Source of the DNA: a virus
Strand: one strand, 5' to 3'
IMG/VR virus record: IMGVR_UViG_3300044655_000564
Span: 1 to 58,003 of that record
Length of the DNA: 58,003 bases
Shown: positions 32,732-39,811 of the stretch, in pieces
Numbering within the stretch: position 1 is the first letter of the stretch
Layout: each line of letters begins with the position of its first letter
Program-made: the position numbers and the translations under genes
The notes under the pieces: generated by a model
Databases searched by the model: none
Seen by the model: the letters and a program-made list of their open reading frames with translations, nothing else
What the model was told of the DNA's origin: nothing

Positions 32732-33829
32732 TTACGCTACTGCCGCTACTACGTACTTGCCAAAGCGTTTGTGGAACTCATCAAAGTTTTTCAACTTGTT
32801 AGGTACAAACGGTAAGTTGTAAGTAGTAAGTGCAACACGTGCGCCCATTACAGTAACTTCTGTAGTAAAGTTATCCATCATAAACTTAAAGAAGTTATCT
32901 GCCATGTCGTGCCATTTAGCATTATCTTCCTTGCCAAATTTAGCATAAGCATCTTTAAGTTCGTAACACATACTAATAGTTAAACTGTACATAGCACTAA
33001 TTTCTTTAATTTGTAGCTCTTTAACCTTGCCAGCCAACACATCTTCTGGCTTAGGCAATTTGCTAGCAATCTTACGATGCGCCATAAACTTAACAGCAGT
33101 ACCATCGCCAATCGTACCTGCTACTAAATCAGTAATAGTGCTGTCACTAATACCATCTTCTAATAGCTCACTAACAAAACTCCAACTACGGGGCGTTGCA
33201 AAACTACGACTTGAACTCTTAGGATCAAAGTCATACAAGTCTTGTTTAGCAAATGAGATGTAACCAATCACGTCTTTGTGTATACGATTTTCAGTAGCCC
33301 ATTGCAACCAGCTCTCATAGTCTACACGCATTTCCAAGTGAACAAAACGATTTGCCAACGGCGCTGGCATACGATAGGTTACACCTTTATCACCTTCTCT
33401 GTTACCTGCCGCAACTATAACAACATTGTCTGGCAACACGTACTTACCAATACGTCTGTTCAATACAAGTTGGTAAGCCGCAGCCTGTACACTAGGAGCC
33501 GCACTGTTCATCTCATCTAAAAACAACACAACGACAGGATATTTTGCAGCATCTTCTGCGCTAGGCAAATCAATTGGCGGAGCCCAATCCATCAAGCCGT
33601 TGTCTTTATTGTAGTACGGAATGCCGCGAATGTCCGTTGGGTCCATTTGCGCTAGTCGCAGGTCGTACATGCGGCCGCCCATTTCTTTAGTAATGCCCTC
33701 TACTAATTCACTCTTACCAATACCCGGAGGACCCCACAGGAACAATGGACGTTGTTTTGTAAAGCAACGTAAAATTGCTGTTTTAGCTTCTACAGCCGTT
33801 ACTGTTCTATTTTCTGTTATTGTTGCCAT
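32732..33829 (-). CDS. MoxR-type AAA+ ATPase
   Basis: A 365-residue ATPase starting at ATG 33829 (an in-frame TTG upstream is unlikely, since GAGG sits just before this ATG). Walker A is GPPGIGKS (33-40), then MDPTDIRGIPYY, Walker B LFLDEMNSA, sensor-1 AAGNREGD and MPAPLANRFVHLEM, which are MoxR-family features. It is a single-ring ATPase likely to act with the VWA-metallopeptidase at 30067 to remodel a target protein. It has its own consensus promoter and terminator, so it is a separate transcription unit from its presumed partner. Confidence 0.9.
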   Translation of the reverse strand: MATITENRTVTAVEAKTAILRCFTKQRPLFLWGPPGIGKSELVEGITKEMGGRMYDLRLAQMDPTDIRGIPYYNKDNGLMDWAPPIDLPSAEDAAKYPVVVLFLDEMNSAAPSVQAAAYQLVLNRRIGKYVLPDNVVIVAAGNREGDKGVTYRMPAPLANRFVHLEMRVDYESWLQWATENRIHKDVIGYISFAKQDLYDFDPKSSSRSFATPRSWSFVSELLEDGISDSTITDLVAGTIGDGTAVKFMAHRKIASKLPKPEDVLAGKVKELQIKEISAMYSLTISMCYELKDAYAKFGKEDNAKWHDMADNFFKFMMDNFTTEVTVMGARVALTTYNLPFVPNKLKNFDEFHKRFGKYVVAAVA

Positions 33830-33882
33830 TTGTAATCCTCTCAATTAACTTACAAACAAAATATCTAACTAACTAAAAAACT

Positions 33883-33911
33883 ATTATACTATCAAACTAC
33901 TAGTTTGTCAA
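33883..33911 (-). promoter_or_regulatory. Consensus sigma70 promoter for the MoxR-type gene
   Basis: Minus-strand TTGACA, 17 bases, TATAAT, both boxes perfect. The leader to the ATG at 33829 is about 46 bases and carries a GAGG ribosome binding site. Confidence 0.85.
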
Positions 33912-33916
33912 GTAGT

Positions 33917-34186
33917 TTATACCTTAGACAACAATGAAGCGGCTACATTCCAAAAGCCATTTACACCGCAATCAACTTTAATATTCTTAACCATAACATG
34001 TGTAACTGTACCCGTAACAGTGCGTTTACCACGTCCTGTAAAACTCACAGTGTCACCTGGATTAAAACTAACCGCAGTGCGACGACTAAGCAAATTATGC
34101 TGTTCTTTAATTGCTTCGTGTAGGGTTTTAAGTTCTGCTGTAGAAGTAATGTTAGCAATTTCTTTAAGTAATGTAGCTACTGACAT
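33917..34186 (-). CDS. Small KOW/SH3-like phage protein, 89 residues
   Basis: The N-terminal half is helical (LLKEIANITSTAELKTLHE). The C-terminal half, FNPGDTVSFTGRGKRTVTG followed by TVTHVMVKNIKVDC, looks like a small beta-barrel of the KOW/SH3 kind seen in nucleic-acid or ribosome-binding proteins. I recall related sequences in T4-like marine phages. It has its own consensus promoter and a CAGGAG site and probably belongs to the early class. Role unknown. Confidence 0.6.
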   Translation of the reverse strand: MSVATLLKEIANITSTAELKTLHEAIKEQHNLLSRRTAVSFNPGDTVSFTGRGKRTVTGTVTHVMVKNIKVDCGVNGFWNVAASLLSKV

Positions 34187-34224
34187 AGTGTTTCTCCTGT
34201 GTTGTTATCTAACTGTTAAATGCT

Positions 34225-34253
34225 ATTATAGACTCATTTAACCAAAAAGTCAA
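34225..34253 (-). promoter_or_regulatory. Consensus sigma70 promoter before the KOW-like gene
   Basis: Minus-strand TTGACT, 17-base spacer, TATAAT. The leader is about 33 bases with CAGGAG before the ATG at 34186. Confidence 0.8.
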
Positions 34254-34258
34254 CCGGT

Positions 34259-34606
34259 TTATAGGCTTTGATTGTCGAGATACTGTTGGAGATTGTTGGC
34301 GTGAAGGCTTAACATCATAGCATCACGGTCACTGATAATGTGTATAGTCTTGCGATTCTGTACGTAATAGGGCTCTTTAAACCAACGCTCTAGCTGTACA
34401 AACGTACGAGGACGTATATCGTGGCTTAGTTCAAACTTATAGAATTTAACGTGTTTACGCACTTCTAAATAGGCCTTTTGGACCAGACGCAGACTGTTAT
34501 GATTAGTTGGATTATACCACCAACTGCTAGGACTTACTGAATACGGAGTTAGTTCGTAAAACTTAGCCTGCCATTCTGCTTGTAATGAACCAGCACGAGT
34601 TGACAT
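34259..34606 (-). CDS. Small phage protein, 115 residues
   Basis: A 115-residue protein with SLQAEWQAKFYELTP, VQKAYLEVRKHVKFYKFEL, FVQLERWFKEPYYV and a C-terminal strand-helix IHIISDRDAMMLSLHANN. The closing pattern, a hydrophobic strand then a D/E-rich turn and a helix, is shared with small proteins at 25199, 29020 and 32381. No known function. It lies 2 bases after the 95-residue gene. Confidence 0.5.
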   Translation of the reverse strand: MSTRAGSLQAEWQAKFYELTPYSVSPSSWWYNPTNHNSLRLVQKAYLEVRKHVKFYKFELSHDIRPRTFVQLERWFKEPYYVQNRKTIHIISDRDAMMLSLHANNLQQYLDNQSL

Positions 34607-34608
34607 GA

Positions 34609-34896
34609 TTAAGGATAAATCTTATCGCCTTGTTTCAATAAGACAACAGAGAATTTGTCAGTTTTAAATAGAGTGTTTAGCTTCTTAGCCAGGTTAATAG
34701 CATGACCGGGATTACTAAATGAAACTTTCTTGTATTTAGGTCCGGGATAGGCTACCAGGATATTGTGTGTTTTTAAATTGATAGGTTGACTATCATAAAA
34801 CACCGCCCAGATACCCTCACTGTTAAGAATCTGGTCACTCTTATAGTTACTTTTATTTACGTGCTCTAACAGCACTGTTGGTTTAGGTCTTGACAT
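34609..34896 (-). CDS. Small phage protein, 95 residues
   Basis: A 95-residue protein with VLLEHVNKSNYKSDQIL, GIWAVFYDSQPINLKTHN and ILVAYPGPKYKKVSFSN, then a helix (HAINLAKKLNTLFKTD) and VVLLKQGDKIYP. It looks like one compact alpha/beta domain. A CATAAATA motif lies 8 bases before the ATG. I do not recognise it. Confidence 0.55.
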   Translation of the reverse strand: MSRPKPTVLLEHVNKSNYKSDQILNSEGIWAVFYDSQPINLKTHNILVAYPGPKYKKVSFSNPGHAINLAKKLNTLFKTDKFSVVLLKQGDKIYP

Positions 34897-34904
34897 AGTA
34901 TGTT

Positions 34905-34912
34905 TATTTATG
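34905..34912 (-). promoter_or_regulatory. T4-late-like promoter motif
   Basis: Minus-strand CATAAATA, one base from TATAAATA, 8 bases before the ATG at 34896. The leader would be very short, like the other late-motif genes in the window. Confidence 0.35.
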
Positions 34913-34932
34913 CCAAATAACTGCGTATATAA

Positions 34933-35154
34933 TTAGAAACCACCACCATCCATGCCCACAGTAACCACAGACTCTACTGTAGATTTTTCATTAACGATTG
35001 CTAGTTCTGCGATCTGTGTTAATAATTCAAATATATCAGCTTGTAGGTTTTGTGCTTCTAATTTAGATAATGTAAGATCTCTAGCGTTAGTTTGATTCAT
35101 TACTTTAACTTTATTATTAAAGTTTTTGAGATGTATGGTCAGTTGACTCTCCAT
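34933..35154 (-). CDS. Small phage protein, 73 residues
   Basis: GGAGGA precedes the ATG at 35154 by 4 bases, so the protein is MESQLTIHLKNFNNKVKV and on; the longer frame to 35172 is less likely. It is helical (LTLSKLEAQNLQADIFELL, TQIAELAIVNEK) and ends in a Gly-rich GMDGGGF. It overlaps the 193-residue gene by 38 bases. Function unknown. Confidence 0.5.
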   Translation of the reverse strand: MESQLTIHLKNFNNKVKVMNQTNARDLTLSKLEAQNLQADIFELLTQIAELAIVNEKSTVESVVTVGMDGGGF

Positions 35155-35698
35155 CAGTTCCTCCATTAGCAATTCGTAAATGGAACTGCATTTCTTCTTT
35201 AGTTGTAAACGGCCCGGCGTAAGGGTACCTATTAAGCGTAATCAGTTTAGGACAGTAGCTTTTAACCCACCCGTTATTAAACTGTACAATATAGTATCCT
35301 GCGCAAAAGAAACTTTTGCTTTTGTTGCCTTTGGTAAAGATAGGTAACCTGTGTTTAACGTCCCAAAGTACATTATTAGGTTTATGTTCACACGGATAAT
35401 CATAAACAGTGTGGGTTTCTTGTGGAACTTTTGCTGGTTTAGTTTTATCTACAATAAGATTGTATCGTTCACTGAGCAGTTTTAAGCTACCAAAGCGTTC
35501 TCTCCGACCTTTGTGTACAAGTGTAACTCCAGTTGGGCTAGTTAAAATACTAGCAACTTTAGTACCATCCTGTTCAACTACCCAACATTTATTTTTAACA
35601 ATAGGTTTAGCTAATAATGGCACAATAGGCCCTCCGCAAGTGTCTACACCGGAGCAGGTATCTTTAAATTCGCATAGTTTTTGCTTAGGCGACGACAT
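35117..35698 (-). CDS. Phage hypothetical protein, 193 residues
   Basis: A 193-residue protein with cysteines near the start (KLCEFKDTCSGVDTCGG) and later in YDYPCEHKP and KSYCPK, possibly binding metal. The rest is beta-rich (CWVVEQDGTKVASIL, GYYIVQFNNGWVKSY). It ends in a polar, Ser/Thr/Gly tail. It overlaps the DUF3307 membrane protein by 14 bases. No family recognised. Confidence 0.55.
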   Translation of the reverse strand: MSSPKQKLCEFKDTCSGVDTCGGPIVPLLAKPIVKNKCWVVEQDGTKVASILTSPTGVTLVHKGRRERFGSLKLLSERYNLIVDKTKPAKVPQETHTVYDYPCEHKPNNVLWDVKHRLPIFTKGNKSKSFFCAGYYIVQFNNGWVKSYCPKLITLNRYPYAGPFTTKEEMQFHLRIANGGTDGESTDHTSQKL

Positions 35699-36047
35699 AG
35701 ATAATTCCGATGTAGGTTAAGTAATGTAGACCTTGGTCAGCACCCATCCAAACCCAAAACATGTGATTGGCTGTGGTTAGACCTCGATTTAGTTGTTGTT
35801 TTGCCCAGTCGATGTGGTAATGTATAACACCATCTGCTAGAGCAAGAAAAATAATAGCATTGGCACTATGCGCAAAGAATACAAGAATGAATAAAGTAAA
35901 GGCCGCATGTACTGCCGCATGATGAATGCCGCCTTCTGCGCCATAGATACCCTTCTCTTTGAGCATGTAGTCATATTGCATTAGGAAGTCGGCAATAAAG
36001 TGTTTAATACCAAATAATGCTAGTAAGACAAAAACAGTTGTGGTCAT
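35685..36047 (-). CDS. DUF3307-family membrane protein
   Basis: A 120-residue membrane protein. Segments KHFIADFLMQYDYMLKEKG, GGIHHAAVHAAFTLFILV, HYHIDWAKQQL and FWVWMGADQGLHYLTYIG carry the conserved His, Asp and Gln residues of DUF3307, with hydrophobic helices between. The family is found in many phages and bacteria and its biochemistry is not known. It sits 2 bases after the QueD gene. Confidence 0.8.
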   Translation of the reverse strand: MTTTVFVLLALFGIKHFIADFLMQYDYMLKEKGIYGAEGGIHHAAVHAAFTLFILVFFAHSANAIIFLALADGVIHYHIDWAKQQLNRGLTTANHMFWVWMGADQGLHYLTYIGIIYVVA

Positions 36048-36049
36048 AA

Positions 36050-36601
36050 CTAACCTTTAATAAATGTACTGCGTGACTTAGGAGTTTCCCACCAATCAAT
36101 TTGTTTAACAGTTACATCTAATTTAGACATTTTAACTTCGACTAAGTTTGCCATCCAAGCACTAAGGTTTTCACTGGTTGGAACAAACTCTACAACCATA
36201 AAACCTTCGTAGTATTCATATTCTGGTGTATTTGGTTCTAAGCCATCTAAGTTCAAATGATAGCCTGCTAGATAATCTGTGCCTGGCACTTTAACTGGTA
36301 CTAGTTCACGATCGCCAACAATACTATTGTATAGTGGATCATGCTTATCGATAATAAACTGATGATCAATATATTCGTTAATCCATTTCTTTAACCACTC
36401 TAAGTGACGGAAATCTGTAACCATACCAGTGGAATCTAACTTGCCTGTGTTGCTTTCTAAGAACACCTGCATCTTACCTTCATGTCCGTGTAGGTGACGA
36501 CAAGCACACTTTAAGTCTGCCGCATATTCACCATTTAGTTTCTGTGTCCAAACTCTGTGTCCATAACAGAATTCAAATGTTTTATCAATTACCCATGCCA
36601 T
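36050..36601 (-). CDS. queD: 6-carboxytetrahydropterin synthase (QueD)
   Basis: Second step of the 7-deazaguanine pathway: dihydroneopterin triphosphate to 6-carboxytetrahydropterin. Zinc ligands are visible in GHRVW and HLHGHEG, with CACRHLHGH near residue 35. TGMVTDFRHLEWLKKW and a C-terminal VVEFVPTSENLSAWM complete the fold. It is longer than bacterial QueD because of a loop around residues 100-130. Its substrate would come from FolE at 48294 and the product goes to QueE at 42245. It has its own consensus promoter. Confidence 0.9.
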   Translation of the reverse strand: MAWVIDKTFEFCYGHRVWTQKLNGEYAADLKCACRHLHGHEGKMQVFLESNTGKLDSTGMVTDFRHLEWLKKWINEYIDHQFIIDKHDPLYNSIVGDRELVPVKVPGTDYLAGYHLNLDGLEPNTPEYEYYEGFMVVEFVPTSENLSAWMANLVEVKMSKLDVTVKQIDWWETPKSRSTFIKG

Positions 36602-36626
36602 AATCTTTTCCTCGGTTTATATTACT

Positions 36627-36655
36627 ATTATATTTAGGTTTTGTTGTAAAGTCAA
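36627..36655 (-). promoter_or_regulatory. Consensus sigma70 promoter for queD
   Basis: Minus-strand TTGACT, 17 bases, TATAAT. It overlaps the stop codon of the lipoprotein gene. An AGGAAAAG ribosome site precedes the ATG at 36601. Confidence 0.8.
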
Positions 36656-37158
36656 TCAATTATTTTGCCATCTTCAATAACTATTGGCCATAACTGTTCT
36701 ACACTGTTAAACATATGATGTATACGATCCGTATCATATCCATACGAGTTTAGTTTCTTAAGTATACGTTCGTTATATTCCGGAGCCGCAAGTATTTGAT
36801 GATGCTTGTGCGAATAAAACGAATGTAGTTTAAACTCACCGTTAGCGTGATGTGTAGCCAAGGCCATAATAGCACAGGCACTGTCACAGTGGTCTACAGC
36901 ATACCAATTGACTAGTCCGTGTTGATATACTGTATCCATAGCATCTAACAAATCTTCGCTAGTACCACCAATTGATGTAACATAAAAATTCAACGGTTGG
37001 TTAGGGTGTTGCTTAACTATAGTAATTATCTCATCGTATTCTTCTTTATGAAGTTTACCCACAATCTTATAGTCTTGCTCGCTGAGTTTGGTTATTTCCG
37101 GAGTAGCACACCCAATCAAGATAATAGCTAGTATTAGAGAACTATATAACTTTAGCAT
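36652..37158 (-). CDS. Lipoprotein with a ClpP-like domain
   Basis: A 168-residue protein with a signal peptide and lipobox LIGC (lipid-modified C17, followed by Ala, which allows outer-membrane sorting). The rest resembles periplasmic ClpP/crotonase-fold proteins: FYVTSIGGTSEDLLDA (oxyanion-type SIGG) and HCDSACAIMAL, where S93 sits in the position of the nucleophile, then KLHSFYSHKHH. It overlaps the exonuclease gene by 17 bases. A cell-envelope role such as superinfection exclusion or processing a host envelope protein is possible; protease activity is inferred. Confidence 0.7.
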   Translation of the reverse strand: MLKLYSSLILAIILIGCATPEITKLSEQDYKIVGKLHKEEYDEIITIVKQHPNQPLNFYVTSIGGTSEDLLDAMDTVYQHGLVNWYAVDHCDSACAIMALATHHANGEFKLHSFYSHKHHQILAAPEYNERILKKLNSYGYDTDRIHHMFNSVEQLWPIVIEDGKIID

Positions 37159-37726
37159 CTTCTATTAAGAATTCCATCTTGCGTTGCCGGTCAATTAGTT
37201 TAAAAAACAATGCTAGAGTATTAGCCGCATCAACGTCTGCTCTATGAGCTGTACCTTTGAACTGTAGTTTAAAATATCCCATAGCACTTGCTAACCCACC
37301 ACTAGGTTTCTTACCTTTAGCAAACATCAGCAAGGTGTAGAATGTCTTGGTATCAATCCAACGACGCCCAAAGTGTGGAAAGTCTACACACTTATTACTA
37401 AATTCATTTAGTAGCTCAACACTATCGCCTCCGCCCCAAGTAACCGGATTAACAAAACAGTTATGCTGTTTGATAAGTTCACCTAGTTCACGGGCTACAG
37501 TTTCGTGACTAACAGCGTTAGCACGTATGTCCGCATCTGTGATGCCAGTTAGGTCAATGATAAATTGGTCAATTGGTTCGTTGGGATCTATATACCATTT
37601 CTTAGTAAAATAGTTTTCAAAGCGATCATCTGCTTTACCAATAGCGATACCAACCTGAATGATCTTACCACTCGGTTGGTTAAGCTCTAAATCTAATGCT
37701 AGGTACTTCTGAGCTTTATCCATCAT
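37142..37726 (-). CDS. DnaQ-like 3'-5' exonuclease
   Basis: A DEDDh nuclease of 194 residues. The first motif is LALDLELN (D12, E14), then FIIDLTGITDADI, then a conserved THxx-type AHRADVDAANT at the end. The ATG at 37726 overlaps the stop of the RNase H-like gene as ATGA. DNA trimming, proofreading in trans or RNA turnover are possible. It lies in a transcript with the FEN-type nuclease, driven by the promoter upstream of that gene. Confidence 0.85.
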   Translation of the reverse strand: MMDKAQKYLALDLELNQPSGKIIQVGIAIGKADDRFENYFTKKWYIDPNEPIDQFIIDLTGITDADIRANAVSHETVARELGELIKQHNCFVNPVTWGGGDSVELLNEFSNKCVDFPHFGRRWIDTKTFYTLLMFAKGKKPSGGLASAMGYFKLQFKGTAHRADVDAANTLALFFKLIDRQRKMEFLIEDAKVI

Positions 37727-38712
37727 TCTGGATATCCAGCTTTCAACCACTCTGCTATATTTGTAGCATTTTCACTAAGTTTAATTAGATCATACTTGCC
37801 GCAAAACTTAAGAAAGTATGCGCCTACTGTAGGATTTGTTTTTGGACGAGCATTAGTTTTAATAGTTTCAAAGATTTTATCTTTAATGTCCGCAGGTTGG
37901 GCCGATAAATCTACCAGCTTACAATTACGATTATAATCATCAAGAACTTTATGTTCTACCCCATTGTGGTCGGTCCAACGTTGTAGCATTAGGTTATTCC
38001 AAGCGTAACCTTGCTTGTCTTTATCGCTGTAGGCTTCTTCTAATCCAACTTTGTTCTTAGTGCCTTTAGTACGTACACCCGGATAAGCACTAAAGATATT
38101 ATCTGTAGGATCACCACGCACACACTTTTCAAACAGGATGAACTTGGGATCTGGAATCTTTTTAGGCTCTTTAGTTTTCTTGTCTATAACAAGTTTACCT
38201 TTCTTATCATAGATGCCAGTAAGAGTATGTAACTCATCGCTGATACCATTATACTGATTAACATTTTCACTAAGCAGTTGATAGAAGTCAGTGTCACTAC
38301 TAATTATAGTATGATGATCGTCGGGGTGTGCTTGAATAAATCCAGCGATTAGATCATCTGCTTCAAGCTCTCCGTGTTGTAGCACTGTACAGTTTGTACG
38401 CTCGCTTATAAATGTCTTAAGACCATCAAAGGCTTCCCAGAATAACCGATCCTCCTCGGCTTCAGTTTCAGTCTGGGCCGCACGGGCTACGGCACGATTG
38501 GCTTTATACGGAGTATAAAAGTCCTTGCGCCAACTGCGTCCTTCGAGACAAAATACAACATGATCTGCTTTCTGATCGCGCCACGATTTGTTAATAGATG
38601 CTAAAGTCACATGAATAGCAAAACCTAGTTTATCCCAAGTATCGCTTTGTCTATGTGCGCTGTGCCTAGCACGGAAAAATGTATTTGCTGTGTCTACTAA
38701 TAGGTATCTCAT
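37723..38712 (-). CDS. rnh: FEN-family nuclease, T4 RNase H-like
   Basis: A 329-residue 5'-nuclease that would remove RNA primers from lagging-strand fragments. Motifs: LLVDTANTFFRARH, the acidic cluster EADDLIAGF, SSDTDFYQLL and KCVRGDPTDNIFSAYPG, the helix-hairpin-helix-like region. An in-frame TTG upstream is unlikely; ATG 38712 begins the first strand. A perfect promoter ends 6 bases before this ATG and no Shine-Dalgarno exists, so the message is probably leaderless. Confidence 0.9.
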   Translation of the reverse strand: MRYLLVDTANTFFRARHSAHRQSDTWDKLGFAIHVTLASINKSWRDQKADHVVFCLEGRSWRKDFYTPYKANRAVARAAQTETEAEEDRLFWEAFDGLKTFISERTNCTVLQHGELEADDLIAGFIQAHPDDHHTIISSDTDFYQLLSENVNQYNGISDELHTLTGIYDKKGKLVIDKKTKEPKKIPDPKFILFEKCVRGDPTDNIFSAYPGVRTKGTKNKVGLEEAYSDKDKQGYAWNNLMLQRWTDHNGVEHKVLDDYNRNCKLVDLSAQPADIKDKIFETIKTNARPKTNPTVGAYFLKFCGKYDLIKLSENATNIAEWLKAGYPE

Positions 38713-38718
38713 GTTGTT

Positions 38719-38747
38719 ATTATACAATCATTTTAAAGATTTGTCAA
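38719..38747 (-). promoter_or_regulatory. Consensus sigma70 promoter for the RNase H-like gene
   Basis: Minus-strand TTGACA, 17 bases, TATAAT. The -35 overlaps the C-terminal codons of the SGNH gene. AACAAC and then the ATG follow the -10 directly. Confidence 0.85.
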
Positions 38748-39359
38748 GTGGGGAAGTAAGAATTTTGCCCATGCTTCATGCGCATCAGCACCATAATGAT
38801 GCCATTTTTTATTTACAGGAATGTATCCTTGGGCTTCTAACCAAAAATAGTAGGTATATTCTTTAGACTTGGGGTAGATATAACTATTATCCCAATTGTG
38901 TTCTACATCATTTTTTATTTCTAAATAACAATTAAAAAATAAGTGATTGATACCACGTTCAGTCAATTCTCGATGCAGGTCTAGTATTTTATGATAGCAT
39001 ACTAGCTCACAATTTGACCAATAATCATGTGCAGTTGTATTAATTACCCATTCTTTGTATCGTTGCTGTAGTTCGTCCGGTAGCACATCGTGTCCAGCAC
39101 TATTAACATTATAGTACTGACCATTGAGCTCCCATTCCTCACGTTCCCACGTGGACCAACCAATGACTACAAAATCAGGATTATTATTTTTTAAATACTC
39201 TCTAGTTCGACGTATAATAGCATCATTGCTAGAACCAGGATACGCATCGCAAACAAACTCGGCACCTATAGCATCTGCCAGGTACCGACCATAACTAAAT
39301 TCCGGGCCACCAGCTTCATATCCATAGCTATGGCTATCACCGTTTACATATAAGATCAA
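38733..39359 (-). CDS. SGNH-hydrolase-like protein
   Basis: A 208-residue protein with the SGNH/GDSL blocks NGDSHSYGYE (nucleophile Ser), AYPGSSNDAII (Gly and Asn), VIGWSTWERE and a C-terminal HHYGADAHEAWA with the catalytic His. Such enzymes act on acyl esters of sugars, lipids or peptides. It is a single domain without a signal peptide and overlaps the 148-residue gene (ATGA). A second SGNH-like gene is at 22345. Confidence 0.7.
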   Translation of the reverse strand: MILYVNGDSHSYGYEAGGPEFSYGRYLADAIGAEFVCDAYPGSSNDAIIRRTREYLKNNNPDFVVIGWSTWEREEWELNGQYYNVNSAGHDVLPDELQQRYKEWVINTTAHDYWSNCELVCYHKILDLHRELTERGINHLFFNCYLEIKNDVEHNWDNSYIYPKSKEYTYYFWLEAQGYIPVNKKWHHYGADAHEAWAKFLLPHLTNL

Positions 39360-39802
39360 CTTACTTCCGTTCTACCGTTACCTAAATCTTTACGGTTACT
39401 GGCTCGTTTTTCTGGATCTGCTTGTTCTTGTTCATACGTTTCTAGTATTACATTGCGACACACTGTTTGAAACCAATTGTCAACGATGTCGGCATCAGTT
39501 TTGCCTTGATAGCCGGCACGTACTAGATTAGCAACAAACTTGTCATTCCAGTCTAATTCAAATGCGCCTTGGCCAGGGTCATCGGGGTTAAGTTCCATAC
39601 CAATAATTTCAACCCACGGCTCACCGGCGGCTGAAGCAACGGCTTTAGGTGTTTGTTTAGCAGATTCCTTAGCGGCTTTTTTGGCGGCCGCTTTAACTTT
39701 GCGCTCCTCTGCTTGACGTTGCTTTTCAACTTCAGCCTCAGCAGCTAGACGTGCTTGTTCCTCACGTCTAGTCTTGCCTGTAATTCGATCAAATAATCCC
39801 AT
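39356..39802 (-). CDS. Conserved phage hypothetical protein, 148 residues
   Basis: The N-terminal half is a charged, Ala/Lys/Glu-rich helix (RREEQARLAAEAEVEKQRQ and on). The C-terminal half has GEPWVEIIGMELNPDDPGQ, then GAFELDWNDKFVANLVRAG and IVDNWFQTVCRNVI, a conserved domain I recall in T4-like cyanophages. No function known. It lies between the SGNH gene and SAM synthetase, with a 9-base gap before the latter. Confidence 0.6.
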   Translation of the reverse strand: MGLFDRITGKTRREEQARLAAEAEVEKQRQAEERKVKAAAKKAAKESAKQTPKAVASAAGEPWVEIIGMELNPDDPGQGAFELDWNDKFVANLVRAGYQGKTDADIVDNWFQTVCRNVILETYEQEQADPEKRASNRKDLGNGRTEVS

Positions 39803-39811
39803 AATATATCC

